Positions 1 to 8,300 of a stretch of DNA of 20,129 bases are shown in pieces; within the stretch, counting starts at the first letter, position 1; the number at the start of each line of letters is the position of its first letter. This DNA comes from Curvibacter sp. (GTDB lineage Bacteria > Pseudomonadota > Gammaproteobacteria > Burkholderiales > Burkholderiaceae_C). The stretch is taken from NCBI GenBank assembly GCA_003500955.1, contig DNQP01000220.1, positions 1 to 20,129 on the forward strand. Reading direction: 5' to 3'. The translations under genes were made by a program, and so were the position numbers. The notes under the pieces were generated by a model. The model did no database searches and had not been told where the DNA came from. It saw only the letters and a program-made list of their open reading frames with translations.

Positions 1-551
1 TCCAGCTCGCTGAGCGCGCCGTCCAGGATGTGGGTCTTGGCCGTTGTGCGGACGGTGATGTACTTGAGCTCGGCCTTGAAATAGAGCACCTCGGCCAGGG
101 GCACGCGTTCGGTGCGGCCGCGCTCCTGGATCAGCAGAACCTCGCTCGCGTCTGGTAGCGCGTCTCCACGGCTGCGCAGCAGGCGCTCGGCTTTCTGCAA
201 GGCCTGCTGCAGGCGTTCCAGACGCACCGGCTTGGTCAGGTAGTCCACCGCCTCCAGCTCGAAGGCCTGCACCGCGTGTTCGGCGTGGGCCGTGACAAAG
301 ACCAGGGCCGGCGGATGCGGCAGGGTGCGCAGGGTCTGGGCCAGGGTCAGGCCGTCGGCGCCGGGCATATGGATGTCCAGCAGAGCCAGGTCATAGGCCT
401 GTCGGCGCAGCAGCTCCACGGCCTGCGCTGCGTTGGCGGCTTCCCCTTCCACCAGGGCGGCGGGCAGCTTGCAGTCGCCCAGCAGGGTGCGCAGGCGGCT
501 GCGCGCCAGGGCCTCGTCATCGACGATGAGCGCCCGCAAGGTCTGGTTCAT
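1..551 (-). CDS. algR: LytTR-family response regulator, AlgR-like (3' end beyond window)
   Basis: A two-component response regulator that binds DNA through a LytTR domain and acts as phosphorylation partner of the adjacent membrane kinase. About 183 codons are visible from the ATG at 551; the C-terminal end lies beyond base 1. The receiver domain occupies roughly residues 5-118, with the acidic pair D11/D12, the phospho-acceptor D59 in LLDIHMPG, T87 and K107 (LTKP). The LytTR domain begins near residue 141 (LLIQERGRTERVPLAEV) and is cut off. A GGGAGG ribosome-binding site sits 7 nt before the ATG. It follows the kinase gene by 40 bp, so the two should be co-transcribed. Family is secure. The algR name rests on the algZ-algR next to argH arrangement known from Pseudomonas; the regulated genes cannot be told from here. 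Confidence 0.9.
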   Translation of the reverse strand, partial: MNQTLRALIVDDEALARSRLRTLLGDCKLPAALVEGEAANAAQAVELLRRQAYDLALLDIHMPGADGLTLAQTLRTLPHPPALVFVTAHAEHAVQAFELEAVDYLTKPVRLERLQQALQKAERLLRSRGDALPDASEVLLIQERGRTERVPLAEVLYFKAELKYITVRTTAKTHILDGALSEL

Positions 552-591
552 GTTCTGGCCTCCCTCTGTCTTGGCAGATCGTTCTTGCCAC

Positions 592-1629
592 CTACGCCGG
601 TATTTCGATGCGTACCTGGTGCACACCGTCCTTGTGCACGGTCTGAAAGCTGCACTGCACATCATGCAACAGGCGCAGCCGGTCGCGTACATTGCCCAGG
701 GCCACGCCATGGCCCTGCGGTCCGGGGCCGGCCGGGACCGTGTTGGTCACCTTGATTACCACGCTGGAGCCGCGTCGCTGTGTGGAGATGCGGATCTGCG
801 CGCCCGTGGGACTGGGCTCCACGCCGTGGCGTACGGCATTTTCCAGCAGCGGCTGCAGCAAGAGCGGGGGCAGGCGGGCCTCTTCGGCCTGCGGGTCCAG
901 CGCCCATTCGAGCTGCAGGCGCTCGCCGAAGCGCACCTGCTCGATGTCCAGATAGCGGCGCGCCAGCGCGATCTCGTCGGCCAGGGTGACCGACTCGCCC
1001 TGGTCCACGAGCGCGTGGCGGAACAGATCGCTGAGGTCTTCCAGCAGGGCCTCGGCTTTGGCCGGCTCCGCGCGCACCAGGGCAATGGCGCTGTTGAGCG
1101 TGTTGAAGAGGAAATGCGGGCGGATGCGCGACTGCAGTTCGGACAGCCTTGCCGCCGTGTCCGCCGGCAGGCGCCCGCGCGCGCGCAGCGCCAGCACGGC
1201 CACCAGCACGCCGGCCAGCAGGGCGCCTGTGGCGCCGCTGGCCAGCCAGGGCGCCGGGGCCAGCAGGCCGGCCAGCACCAGCATCCCGCAGCCATAGAAC
1301 CCGGCCAGCGCCCCCAGGGCCACGCCGGCCCCATACTGCGCCGGGCGCGGCAGACGGGCGAGTGGCCGTTTGAGCAGGCAGGCCACGACGAGCCAGAACA
1401 CCGTGGCCGGCAGGGCACTGCCGGTCAGCAGGGCCAGACGCAGCAACCAGTCCAGCGGCGTGTCGGCCATGTAGAGCGCACCCACTCCCATGACCACTTC
1501 GACAAACAGCACGGCGCGCAGGGCCACGCCCACCTGGCAGGCGTCGTAGAGCGTTGGTGCGGTCACGCTGCGCGCCGGTCTCTCCATCGGCAGTTCGTGG
1601 AAGGCCGATAAAATCTGGGTATCTTTCAT
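592..1629 (-). CDS. algZ: Sensor histidine kinase, LytS/AlgZ type
   Basis: An inner-membrane histidine kinase of the His_kinase (PF06580) family, 345 aa, that should phosphorylate the downstream LytTR regulator. Several hydrophobic helices fill about residues 34-150 (for example VVMGVGALYM, and the 100-150 stretch), with no large periplasmic domain visible. The phospho-acceptor is H172 in RPHFLFNTLNS (170-180). The N box is LLLQPLLENAVRHGVEP (256-272, N264) and the glycine box GHGVALGNVRDRL (306-318). The start at 1629 follows a good sigma70-like promoter. Downstream is the response regulator; upstream, divergently, lies argH. Domain order and length are normal for the family. The input signal is unknown. 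Confidence 0.92.
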   Translation of the reverse strand: MKDTQILSAFHELPMERPARSVTAPTLYDACQVGVALRAVLFVEVVMGVGALYMADTPLDWLLRLALLTGSALPATVFWLVVACLLKRPLARLPRPAQYGAGVALGALAGFYGCGMLVLAGLLAPAPWLASGATGALLAGVLVAVLALRARGRLPADTAARLSELQSRIRPHFLFNTLNSAIALVRAEPAKAEALLEDLSDLFRHALVDQGESVTLADEIALARRYLDIEQVRFGERLQLEWALDPQAEEARLPPLLLQPLLENAVRHGVEPSPTGAQIRISTQRRGSSVVIKVTNTVPAGPGPQGHGVALGNVRDRLRLLHDVQCSFQTVHKDGVHQVRIEIPA

Positions 1630-1655
1630 ACGGGGCGACCCGGGGGCCGAACCCG

Positions 1656-1683
1656 ATTATTGGTGAATTGGCCCTGATCGCAA
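1656..1683 (-). promoter_or_regulatory. Predicted sigma70 promoter of the algZ-algR operon
   Basis: On the minus strand, TTGCGA (1683-1678) and AATAAT (1661-1656) are separated by 16 nt. The -10 matches TATAAT at 5 of 6 bases and the -35 matches TTGACA at 4 of 6. The start site would fall near 1649, about 20 nt before the kinase ATG at 1629. Read by eye only. Confidence 0.45.
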
Positions 1684-1728
1684 AATCACGAACGCCCGCC
1701 CCGCTCCCATCCACCTACCACGCCTGCC

Positions 1729-3162
<1,434 letters not shown>

Positions 3163-3181
3163 ATCGGGCCCGGGACAGGCA

Positions 3182-3733
3182 TCAGAGCGCGCGCCAGAAG
3201 ATGTAGTCGGCCTGGTACTTGACCACCGACTTCTGGCCGACATTGCCCATGGCGCAGGCCTGAGCCGGCGCCACACCACCGCGGGTGGCCAGGCGCTGGA
3301 TATGGCTCACGCCCTGCATCGCGCCCATGCCCATGGCCGGGTTGGCCTTGACCAGCTGCAGCGGGATGTTCCCCTCACCGCCGGGTGCCACCGCCAGCTG
3401 GGTGCCCGTCAGGCTGGAGCCATCGTTGCTGGCCCAGGTGGCGGGCGGGCCGTAGTAGCGCCCCACATCCTTGCCGTTGCGGTCGAACAGCCGCGCCTCG
3501 GGGCCGACGAAGACCCATTCGTAGGCGCCGGCCATGTCTTTCTTGGCACGGCATTCGTAGGTGATCTCGCCACGGCCCACGGTCTCGAGGACGGCCCGGT
3601 GCCCCGCGGGCACCTTGACGGCGTCCGGCACACCGGTTTGCGCTGAGCTGGGCATGGACATGCTGCCGCCCGACATGGCGCAGGCGGAGAGCAGGGTGAC
3701 GATCGCCACGGCGGTCAGTGTACGTTTCATCAT
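3182..3733 (-). CDS. DUF3455 lipoprotein
   Basis: A 183-aa exported protein of the DUF3455 (PF11937) family, function unknown. The N-terminus is a lipoprotein signal peptide: MMKRTLTAVAIVTLLSACA, with the lipobox LSAC placing the lipidated cysteine at C18. The body carries family-typical stretches such as VGRGEITYECRA, YEWVFVGPEARLFD and YYGPPATWASNDGS, and ends in VKYQADYIFWRAL. The double ATG is resolved by AAGGA 8 nt before the first one. The gene lies 36 bp downstream of the ferritin-like gene on the same strand, so both are probably transcribed from the ECF-type promoter at 4441-4467. Family call is firm from memory of its motifs; a role in envelope stress is inferred from the regulon. 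Confidence 0.85.
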   Translation of the reverse strand: MMKRTLTAVAIVTLLSACAMSGGSMSMPSSAQTGVPDAVKVPAGHRAVLETVGRGEITYECRAKKDMAGAYEWVFVGPEARLFDRNGKDVGRYYGPPATWASNDGSSLTGTQLAVAPGGEGNIPLQLVKANPAMGMGAMQGVSHIQRLATRGGVAPAQACAMGNVGQKSVVKYQADYIFWRAL

Positions 3734-3769
3734 GGTGTCTATCCTTGTGAGGGTTGGACTGGAAGGAGT

Positions 3770-4363
3770 TCAGGCGCCGAAAGACAGGGCGCTGGCCGGC
3801 AGGGCACGCCCCAGGGCCTGGGTCAGCACCGTGTAGTGCATGGTCTCGTCGGCCGCCAGACGCGCCGCCACCTTGGACAGCTCCTTGCTGCCGAAGGCCG
3901 GGATCACGCCCAGGTAGGCATTGGTGGCACCGAGCTCCAGGCGGGCAGCCAGGCTCAGCACATCGGCCTGGCTCTTCAGGGTGTTGGCCTTGAGCGATTG
4001 GGCGTAGTCGTCGAGCTTCAGCTCCATGACCGGCTTGCCACCCAGCTTCATGATCGTCGCGATCAGGGCATCGCGGTGTGCCTTGTGGTGGCCCTGGAAA
4101 GCAACCGCCACGTCCAGCACGGCTTTCTGCAGCAAGCCGCTCGTGGCGCCGAGCTGGTATGCGTTGATGGCTTCATGCTCCAGGCCGAGGGCGACGTTCA
4201 GGATCTGGATATCGCCGGCCACGTCGCCGGTCATACCCTGGGCCAGAGCCTCCTGGCCGCCCAGCAGCGCCACGGCCACGGCCGACAGCGTTCCAGTGCT
4301 GCGTCCCATGAAAGAACGACGCGCGGGGCTGGACGGAGCGGTGCTAACAATCTTGGAAGTCAT
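3770..4363 (-). CDS. Tat-exported ferritin-like protein (Ferritin_2 type)
   Basis: A 197-aa exported four-helix-bundle protein. The ATG at 4363 is chosen because GAGGA lies 7 nt upstream; an in-frame extension to 4597 has no ribosome-binding site and would run through the promoter. Residues 1-43 form a twin-arginine-type signal peptide (RRSFMGRS, hydrophobic stretch, then ALAQG). Potential di-metal ligands sit one per helix: LEHEAINAY (61-69), FQGHHKAHRD (89-98), RLELGATNAY (141-150) and ADETMHY (171-177, E173/H176). Such proteins may bind iron or manganese, or act as oxidase or catalase; which one is unknown. It is the first gene of the minus-strand operon with DUF3455, divergent from the sigma factor. 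Tat export would fit loading of metal in the cytoplasm. Confidence 0.85.
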   Translation of the reverse strand: MTSKIVSTAPSSPARRSFMGRSTGTLSAVAVALLGGQEALAQGMTGDVAGDIQILNVALGLEHEAINAYQLGATSGLLQKAVLDVAVAFQGHHKAHRDALIATIMKLGGKPVMELKLDDYAQSLKANTLKSQADVLSLAARLELGATNAYLGVIPAFGSKELSKVAARLAADETMHYTVLTQALGRALPASALSFGA

Positions 4364-4440
4364 GGTGGTTTCCTCGTTCGGTAAATGGAGTAAGGGACCG
4401 GCCGGGCCGGCGTCAGCCTGAGGCAGGTTGACCCCTTGAA

Positions 4441-4467
4441 TACGGGCCCACTGGGCCAACGGATTCA
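4441..4467 (-). promoter_or_regulatory. Predicted ECF sigma promoter for ferritin-like / DUF3455 operon
   Basis: On the minus strand TGAATCC (4467-4461) is followed after exactly 16 nt by CGTA (4444-4441). The same heptamer, spacing and tetramer occur at 4499-4525 and 6047-6073. The -35/-10 geometry is typical of ECF sigma factors. The start site would fall near 4433, about 70 nt before the ferritin-like ATG at 4363. Confidence 0.75.
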
Positions 4468-4498
4468 AATGCGATCCACATTTTTTGTGCCGGGCATG

Positions 4499-4525
4499 TG
4501 AATCCATGAGGCGCTTTGCCGCGTA
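4499..4525 (+). promoter_or_regulatory. Predicted ECF sigma promoter, autoregulating the sigma/anti-sigma operon
   Basis: TGAATCC (4499-4505), 16-nt spacer, CGTA (4522-4525), identical in layout to the two other copies. It faces the sigma gene, with a predicted start site near 4532 and a leader of about 90 nt to the ATG at 4621. Its divergent twin at 4441-4467 lies only 31 bp away, making this a compact bidirectional promoter region. Confidence 0.75.
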
Positions 4526-4620
4526 CCCGCTGCATGCTGCTAATCCGCCCGACCTCTTTCGCGCCGTCACGCGAACGGCAACGGCGTCGCCTTGCACGGT
4601 GCGTGGCGCGTGACCGGATC

Positions 4621-5211
4621 ATGCACAATCCCGGCATGCAGCCTGACACCCGTGACCTCGAACTCACCGCCCTGTTGGACCGCGTGGCCCGCCAGGACGC
4701 TGCCGCGCTGAAGTCGCTCTTCGACCTCACGTCGGCCTTGCTCTTCGGCCTCGCCCTGAGGGTGGTGCGCAACCGGGAGTGGGCCGAGGATGTGGTGCAG
4801 GAGAGCTATCTGAGCATCTGGCGCTCCGCGGGCGATTACCGCGCCAGCCTGAGCCCGCCCATGGCCTGGATGGGGCTGATCGTGCGCAGCCGGGCCCTGG
4901 ACCATCTGCGTCGGCGTGTTGCCGAGCGGGCGGACCGGACCCAGGAGCTGGACGAGGCCCTGGCCGAAACCCTGGAGGGCGACACCCCCGATCCCCTGGA
5001 TGAAGTCCAGGCCAGTCAACAGGCCCGCGCCCTGCATCGCTGCCTTCAGTTGTTGGAGGTACGGCAGCGTCAGGTGCTCAGCTTGGCCTATCTGCGAGAC
5101 CTCAGCCACAACGAGCTGGCCGAACAGCTCAGCTTGCCGCTGGGCACCGTCAAAACCTGGATCCGGCGCGGCCTGATTCAACTGCGCGGCTGCATGGCCG
5201 GCACCACCTGA
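4621..5211 (+). CDS. ECF-type RNA polymerase sigma factor (SigK/RskA-type pair)
   Basis: A 196-aa extracytoplasmic-function sigma factor. Region 2 spans about residues 28-98 (LFDLTSALLFGLALRVVRNR, then WAEDVVQESYLSIW at 54-67, and WMGLIVRSRALDHLRRR). Region 4 spans about 132-190, with the helix-turn-helix LSHNELAEQLSLPLGTVKTW (161-180). The start is uncertain: ATG 4621 and ATG 4636 are both in frame and neither has a strong ribosome-binding site; starts upstream of about 4532 would precede the predicted transcript. The stop is 9 bp before the anti-sigma start. Two divergent copies of TGAATCC-N16-CGTA precede it, pointing to autoregulation and control of the neighbours. Family and pairing are firm; promoter recognition is inferred. 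Confidence 0.93.
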   Translation: MHNPGMQPDTRDLELTALLDRVARQDAAALKSLFDLTSALLFGLALRVVRNREWAEDVVQESYLSIWRSAGDYRASLSPPMAWMGLIVRSRALDHLRRRVAERADRTQELDEALAETLEGDTPDPLDEVQASQQARALHRCLQLLEVRQRQVLSLAYLRDLSHNELAEQLSLPLGTVKTWIRRGLIQLRGCMAGTT

Positions 5212-5220
5212 GCCACGATC

Positions 5221-5994
5221 ATGAGACTGCACGAGCATCCCGAATTGCTGGGCCGGCTGGCCGCCAGCTACGCGCTGGGGACCCTGCGGGGTGGGGCCCG
5301 CCGTCGCCTGGAGACGCTGGCGCGGCAGCAGCCCGCGGTGCACGCCGCCTGTCAGCACTGGTTGGGTCGTCTGGCCGGCCTGACCGAACTGCAACCGGCT
5401 GTCACGCCGCCGCCCTATGTCTGGACCCGTATCCAGAACCAGTTGCGGCTTGAGTCGCAGCCGACGCCCCGCACGACGCCGGCGCTCGCATCTGGCTGGT
5501 GGCAAAGCCTGCTGCTTTGGCGCAGCGTCGCTGCAGCGGGGGCGCTGGCCACCGTGGCTGCCGTGGTGGTGGGCCTGCAGGTCAACGAGGATTTGCGCAC
5601 GCAGTCGGGCGCGCAGATCGCCGAGCTGCGCCAGCAGCTGCAGGCCACGCCGCAGATCCAGTACGTCGCGGTGCTGGCCGACGCGCAGTCGGCTGCCTCG
5701 ATGTTGGTCACCATCGATCCCAAGAACAACACGCTGGTGCTGCAGCGCGTCAGCGGTTTCCAGGAGGGGGGCGACCGCTCCCTGCAACTCTGGGCCCTGC
5801 CGCCGTCGGGCGCGCCGCGCTCGCTGGGTGTGCTCGGCCAGGGCCCTGTGGTCAAGCTCACCGCGGCCGAGGCCGATGTGCGCGAAGTGCCCACTCTCGC
5901 GATCAGCCTGGAGCCACGCGGCGGCGTCCCCGGCGCAGGCGGGCCCACGGGCCCCGTGCTCTTCAAGGGCAGCCTGATCCAGCGCATGCTCTGA
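5221..5994 (+). CDS. Anti-sigma factor, RskA-like, membrane-anchored
   Basis: A 257-aa anti-sigma factor that should hold the adjacent ECF sigma factor at the membrane until a signal arrives. The N-terminal cytoplasmic part (about 1-95; LGRLAASYALGTLRGGARRR, VWTRIQNQL) is the sigma-binding domain. It lacks the HxxxCxxC zinc signature. One membrane helix lies at about 100-120 (WRSVAAAGALATVAAVVVGL). A short coiled stretch (DLRTQSGAQIAELRQQLQA) leads to the periplasmic RskA domain (PF10099), with QLWALPPSGAPRSLGVL and the C-terminal LAISLEPRGGVPGAGGPTGP. No clear Shine-Dalgarno precedes the ATG, and the 9-nt gap from the sigma stop suggests translational coupling. The signal is unknown. Confidence 0.92.
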   Translation: MRLHEHPELLGRLAASYALGTLRGGARRRLETLARQQPAVHAACQHWLGRLAGLTELQPAVTPPPYVWTRIQNQLRLESQPTPRTTPALASGWWQSLLLWRSVAAAGALATVAAVVVGLQVNEDLRTQSGAQIAELRQQLQATPQIQYVAVLADAQSAASMLVTIDPKNNTLVLQRVSGFQEGGDRSLQLWALPPSGAPRSLGVLGQGPVVKLTAAEADVREVPTLAISLEPRGGVPGAGGPTGPVLFKGSLIQRML

Positions 5995-6005
5995 AGCGGC
6001 CTGGC

Positions 6006-6025
6006 GCCCCGCCGCGGGGCGGGGC
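6006..6025 (+). terminator. GC-rich hairpin after the sigma/anti-sigma operon
   Basis: Perfect 8-bp arms GCCCCGCC (6006-6013) and GGCGGGGC (6018-6025) with a 4-nt loop begin 11 nt after the anti-sigma stop. There is no T-tract, so full intrinsic termination is unproven. The hairpin separates this operon from the next ECF-type promoter at 6047. Confidence 0.4.
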
Positions 6026-6046
6026 TGAAAAATGTTGCGCGGCGGC

Positions 6047-6073
6047 TGAATCCATTCGGCGTCCGGGTGCGTA
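6047..6073 (+). promoter_or_regulatory. Predicted ECF sigma promoter for DUF3034 / haemoglobin / cupredoxin operon
   Basis: TGAATCC (6047-6053), 16-nt spacer, CGTA (6070-6073): the third copy of the element found in the divergent sigma/ferritin region. The start site would fall near 6080, about 40 nt before the ATG at 6122, which itself has AGGAG upstream. Confidence 0.75.
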
Positions 6074-6121
6074 TACCTCAGGCAAGCCAGCCGGCTTGTC
6101 CATCTAAGAGGAGTTCACCCG

Positions 6122-7054
6122 ATGAAAACCATCTTCCGGTACGCCACGCTGTCCTGCCTGGCGCTCACCACCTGCCTGGCCCAGGCCGACACGGGCAAGC
6201 TGCTGCTCACGGGCGGCGTCAGTTCCATCACCGGCTCGGCCGGCGGGGGCCTGACCCCCTGGGCCGTGATCGGCACCAACGCCACCGAAGGCGAGATCGG
6301 TGTCAGCAGCTACGTCACACGCGCCGTCACCCAGGACTACGCCCTCAGCAGCTACGGCCTGGCCCTGGGCCTGAAAGACCGCGTCGAGCTGTCGGTGGCC
6401 CGCCAGGACTTCGATGCCTCGCCCAGCATTGCGCTCAACGGCGTGGCCGCCTTTGGCGTGCAGCCCGGCCAGCACATCAAGATGGATGTGCTGGGCCTCA
6501 AGGTCAAGGTGGCGGGTGATGCCATCCTGGACAGCGACAGCTGGATGCCGCAGATTGCGGTGGGCCTGGAGCACAAGCAGACCCGCCCTGGCTCGCTGCA
6601 ATCGGTCTTCAATTTCCTGGGCGTCAAAGACAGCGGCACCGACGTCTACGTCAACGCCACCAAGCTCTTCCTGGGCCAGGGCCTGCTGGTCAACGCCACC
6701 GTGCGTTCCACCAACGCCAACCAGAACGGTCTGCTCGGCTTTGGCGGCAAGGCGCAGGCGCGCGACAGCCGCAGCCTGCAGACCGAAGTCTCGGTGGCTT
6801 ACCTGCTGCGCAAGAACCTCGCCATCGGCACCGAGTACCGCAAGAAGCCCAACAACCTCGAAGCCCTGGGCGCGGCCTCCGGCCTGGGCAACGGCCTGGC
6901 CGAAGACGACTGGAAAGACCTCTTCATCGCCTGGGCACCGAGCAAACATCTGTCGCTGACCCTCGCGTATGTAGACCTGGGCCGCATCGTGCCCGGCATC
7001 ACCGACGGCCGTCGCCAGACGGGTTACTACCTGTCCGGTCAGGTCGCCTTCTGA
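6122..7054 (+). CDS. DUF3034 family outer-membrane protein
   Basis: A 310-aa exported protein of the DUF3034 (PF11231) family, function unknown. Residues 1-22 form a signal peptide cleaved at AQA|D. The mature N-terminus carries the family stretch GKLLLTGGVSSITG and GGGLTPWAVIG. The rest alternates polar and hydrophobic residues and ends in a C-terminal aromatic (YYLSGQVAF), as expected for a beta-barrel of the outer membrane. AAGAGGAG lies just upstream of the ATG. It is the first gene of a plus-strand operon with the haemoglobin and cupredoxin genes and is preceded by an ECF-type promoter. A porin or surface role is a guess from topology only. Confidence 0.85.
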   Translation: MKTIFRYATLSCLALTTCLAQADTGKLLLTGGVSSITGSAGGGLTPWAVIGTNATEGEIGVSSYVTRAVTQDYALSSYGLALGLKDRVELSVARQDFDASPSIALNGVAAFGVQPGQHIKMDVLGLKVKVAGDAILDSDSWMPQIAVGLEHKQTRPGSLQSVFNFLGVKDSGTDVYVNATKLFLGQGLLVNATVRSTNANQNGLLGFGGKAQARDSRSLQTEVSVAYLLRKNLAIGTEYRKKPNNLEALGAASGLGNGLAEDDWKDLFIAWAPSKHLSLTLAYVDLGRIVPGITDGRRQTGYYLSGQVAF

Positions 7055-7092
7055 AACGCTTTGTGCATGGAATCCAACCAAGGAGATTCATC

Positions 7093-7527
7093 GTGAAAAA
7101 ATTCTTCCTCACCTGCTGTGTGTTCCTGGGCGTCGTGCTGGGCGCTCAAGCCCAGACCCAAGCTGCTTCTGACACGCTCTACCAGGCCCTGGGCCAAAAA
7201 GCCGGCATCACGGCCCTGGTCGATGATTTTGTCGGGCGTGTCCTGCGCGATGAGCGCATCAAGCACCACTTCAAGGACACCAATCCCAAGGCCCTCAAGG
7301 ACAGCCTGAGCGACCAGTTCTGCCAGCTCAGCGGCGGCCCCTGCAAGTACGAAGGCGCCGACATGAAGGCCGCGCATGCCGACATGGGCATCCGTAAGCA
7401 CGAATTCAACGCCCTGGTGGAAGACCTGCAGGCTGCCATGGACGCCCGGGGCATTCCCTTCACGCAGCAGAACCGCCTGCTGGCCCTGCTGGCGCCCATG
7501 CACCGCGACATCATCACGGAGCGCTGA
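7093..7527 (+). CDS. Periplasmic group 1 truncated haemoglobin
   Basis: A 144-aa truncated haemoglobin with a signal peptide (KKFFLTCCVFLGVVLGAQAQ), so it should act in the periplasm; most family members are cytosolic. The GTG at 7093 is chosen because AAGGAG lies 7 nt upstream; an in-frame ATG at 7063 has no such site and would spoil the signal peptide. The globin core starts near residue 28 (LYQALGQKAGITALVDDF). The GGP motif is at 81-83 and the proximal haem histidine is H95 in MKAAHADMGI. An ungapped comparison with remembered M. tuberculosis GlbN places V47 at B10 (Tyr in GlbN) and L72 at E11 (Gln). C77 and C84 could pair in the periplasm. Its stop is 1 nt from the next ATG. Confidence 0.9.
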   Translation: MKKFFLTCCVFLGVVLGAQAQTQAASDTLYQALGQKAGITALVDDFVGRVLRDERIKHHFKDTNPKALKDSLSDQFCQLSGGPCKYEGADMKAAHADMGIRKHEFNALVEDLQAAMDARGIPFTQQNRLLALLAPMHRDIITER

Positions 7528-7528
7528 G

Positions 7529-8185
7529 ATGCGCAAACTCCTCTGCATCGCGTCCACCCAGCTGGTCTGCTGGGCGGCGCAGGCCTCTGGCCTGCACGTC
7601 CAGGTGCAGGACCGGGAAGGCAAGCCCCTGCCTGAGGCCGTGGTGGTGCTCTACCCGGTCGGGCGGGCTGCGCCGGCCTCGGCGCCACCGCCCGGCCCCG
7701 TGCTGATCGAACAGGAGCGCATGCGTTTCGTACCGGCCCTGACCGTGGTGGTGCCAGGCACGCAGTTGCGCTTTGCCAACCTCGACCGCTGGGACCACCA
7801 TGTGCGTGGTACGCCAGCCACCGGCCCGGCAGCCCTGGACCCGAATGCACCGGCGGGGTTCGAGTTCCGCCTGGCGGGCCGCGCGGCCGGGCAGGCAGCC
7901 GCCGCCACGGAACTGGTGGTGGACAAGCCTGGCGTCGTGCTGCTGAGCTGCCATCTGCACGGCTCCATGCGCGGCCATGTCTTCGTCACCGACTCGGCCT
8001 GGACGCTCAAGACCGACGAGAGCGGTGTGGCCCGCTTCGAGGGCCTGCCGGCGGGCCAGGTGGAACTGCGCGTGTGGCATCCGGAGCTGCTGGTGGAGCC
8101 ACCGCGCCAGGCCCTGCAGCTCGGGGCCACCACCCTGCAGCAGACCGTACAGCTCGGGGTGGTACCCCGCCGACGCCGGCTCTGA
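7529..8185 (+). CDS. Exported cupredoxin-like protein with carboxypeptidase-regulatory-like tail
   Basis: A 218-aa exported protein, of the kind often labelled methylamine-utilisation or plastocyanin-like. Residues 1-19 are a signal peptide (MRKLLCIASTQLVCWAAQA). The cupredoxin fold carries a possible copper site: H91 in RWDHHVRG and C141, H144, M147 in SCHLHGSMRG. CxxHxxM is the short ligand loop typical of amicyanin, whereas plastocyanin and azurin have longer loops. Residues about 160-210 resemble a carboxypeptidase-regulatory-like beta-sandwich (DESGVARFEGLPAGQVELRV), and a similar short stretch lies near the N-terminus. The start 1 nt after the haemoglobin stop implies coupled translation. 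Electron transfer to or from the haemoglobin is possible but inferred. No methylamine dehydrogenase gene is in the window. Confidence 0.8.
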   Translation: MRKLLCIASTQLVCWAAQASGLHVQVQDREGKPLPEAVVVLYPVGRAAPASAPPPGPVLIEQERMRFVPALTVVVPGTQLRFANLDRWDHHVRGTPATGPAALDPNAPAGFEFRLAGRAAGQAAAATELVVDKPGVVLLSCHLHGSMRGHVFVTDSAWTLKTDESGVARFEGLPAGQVELRVWHPELLVEPPRQALQLGATTLQQTVQLGVVPRRRRL

Positions 8186-8300
8186 GACCGGGGGCTGGGC
8201 TATGATCCGGGACGAAATCCGGCAAGCCCGCCCCTGTCCCCTGCCGACACGTGGCCGGGCCTCTTGCCGACCTGCCGATACGGCCCGAGAAGGAATGACC

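Noticed and set aside
662..1714. Long overlapping frames within algZ and other GC-rich genes
   Set aside because: They are shadow frames with arginine/proline/alanine-biased composition and no family motifs; the recognised gene in each region explains the sequence.
4364..4597. N-terminal extension of the ferritin-like gene to 4597
   Set aside because: It would run across the divergent promoters, has no ribosome-binding site and would bury the Tat signal inside the protein.
7066..7095. A fourth ECF-like element (GGAATCC, 16 nt, CGTG) before the haemoglobin gene
   Set aside because: It mismatches both boxes and would start transcription after the ribosome-binding site and start codon of that gene, so it is taken as chance.
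8186..8300. Promoter for the hemerythrin gene at TATGAT (8201-8206)
   Set aside because: The -10-like hexamer has no recognisable -35 at 16-18 nt, so no promoter is annotated.
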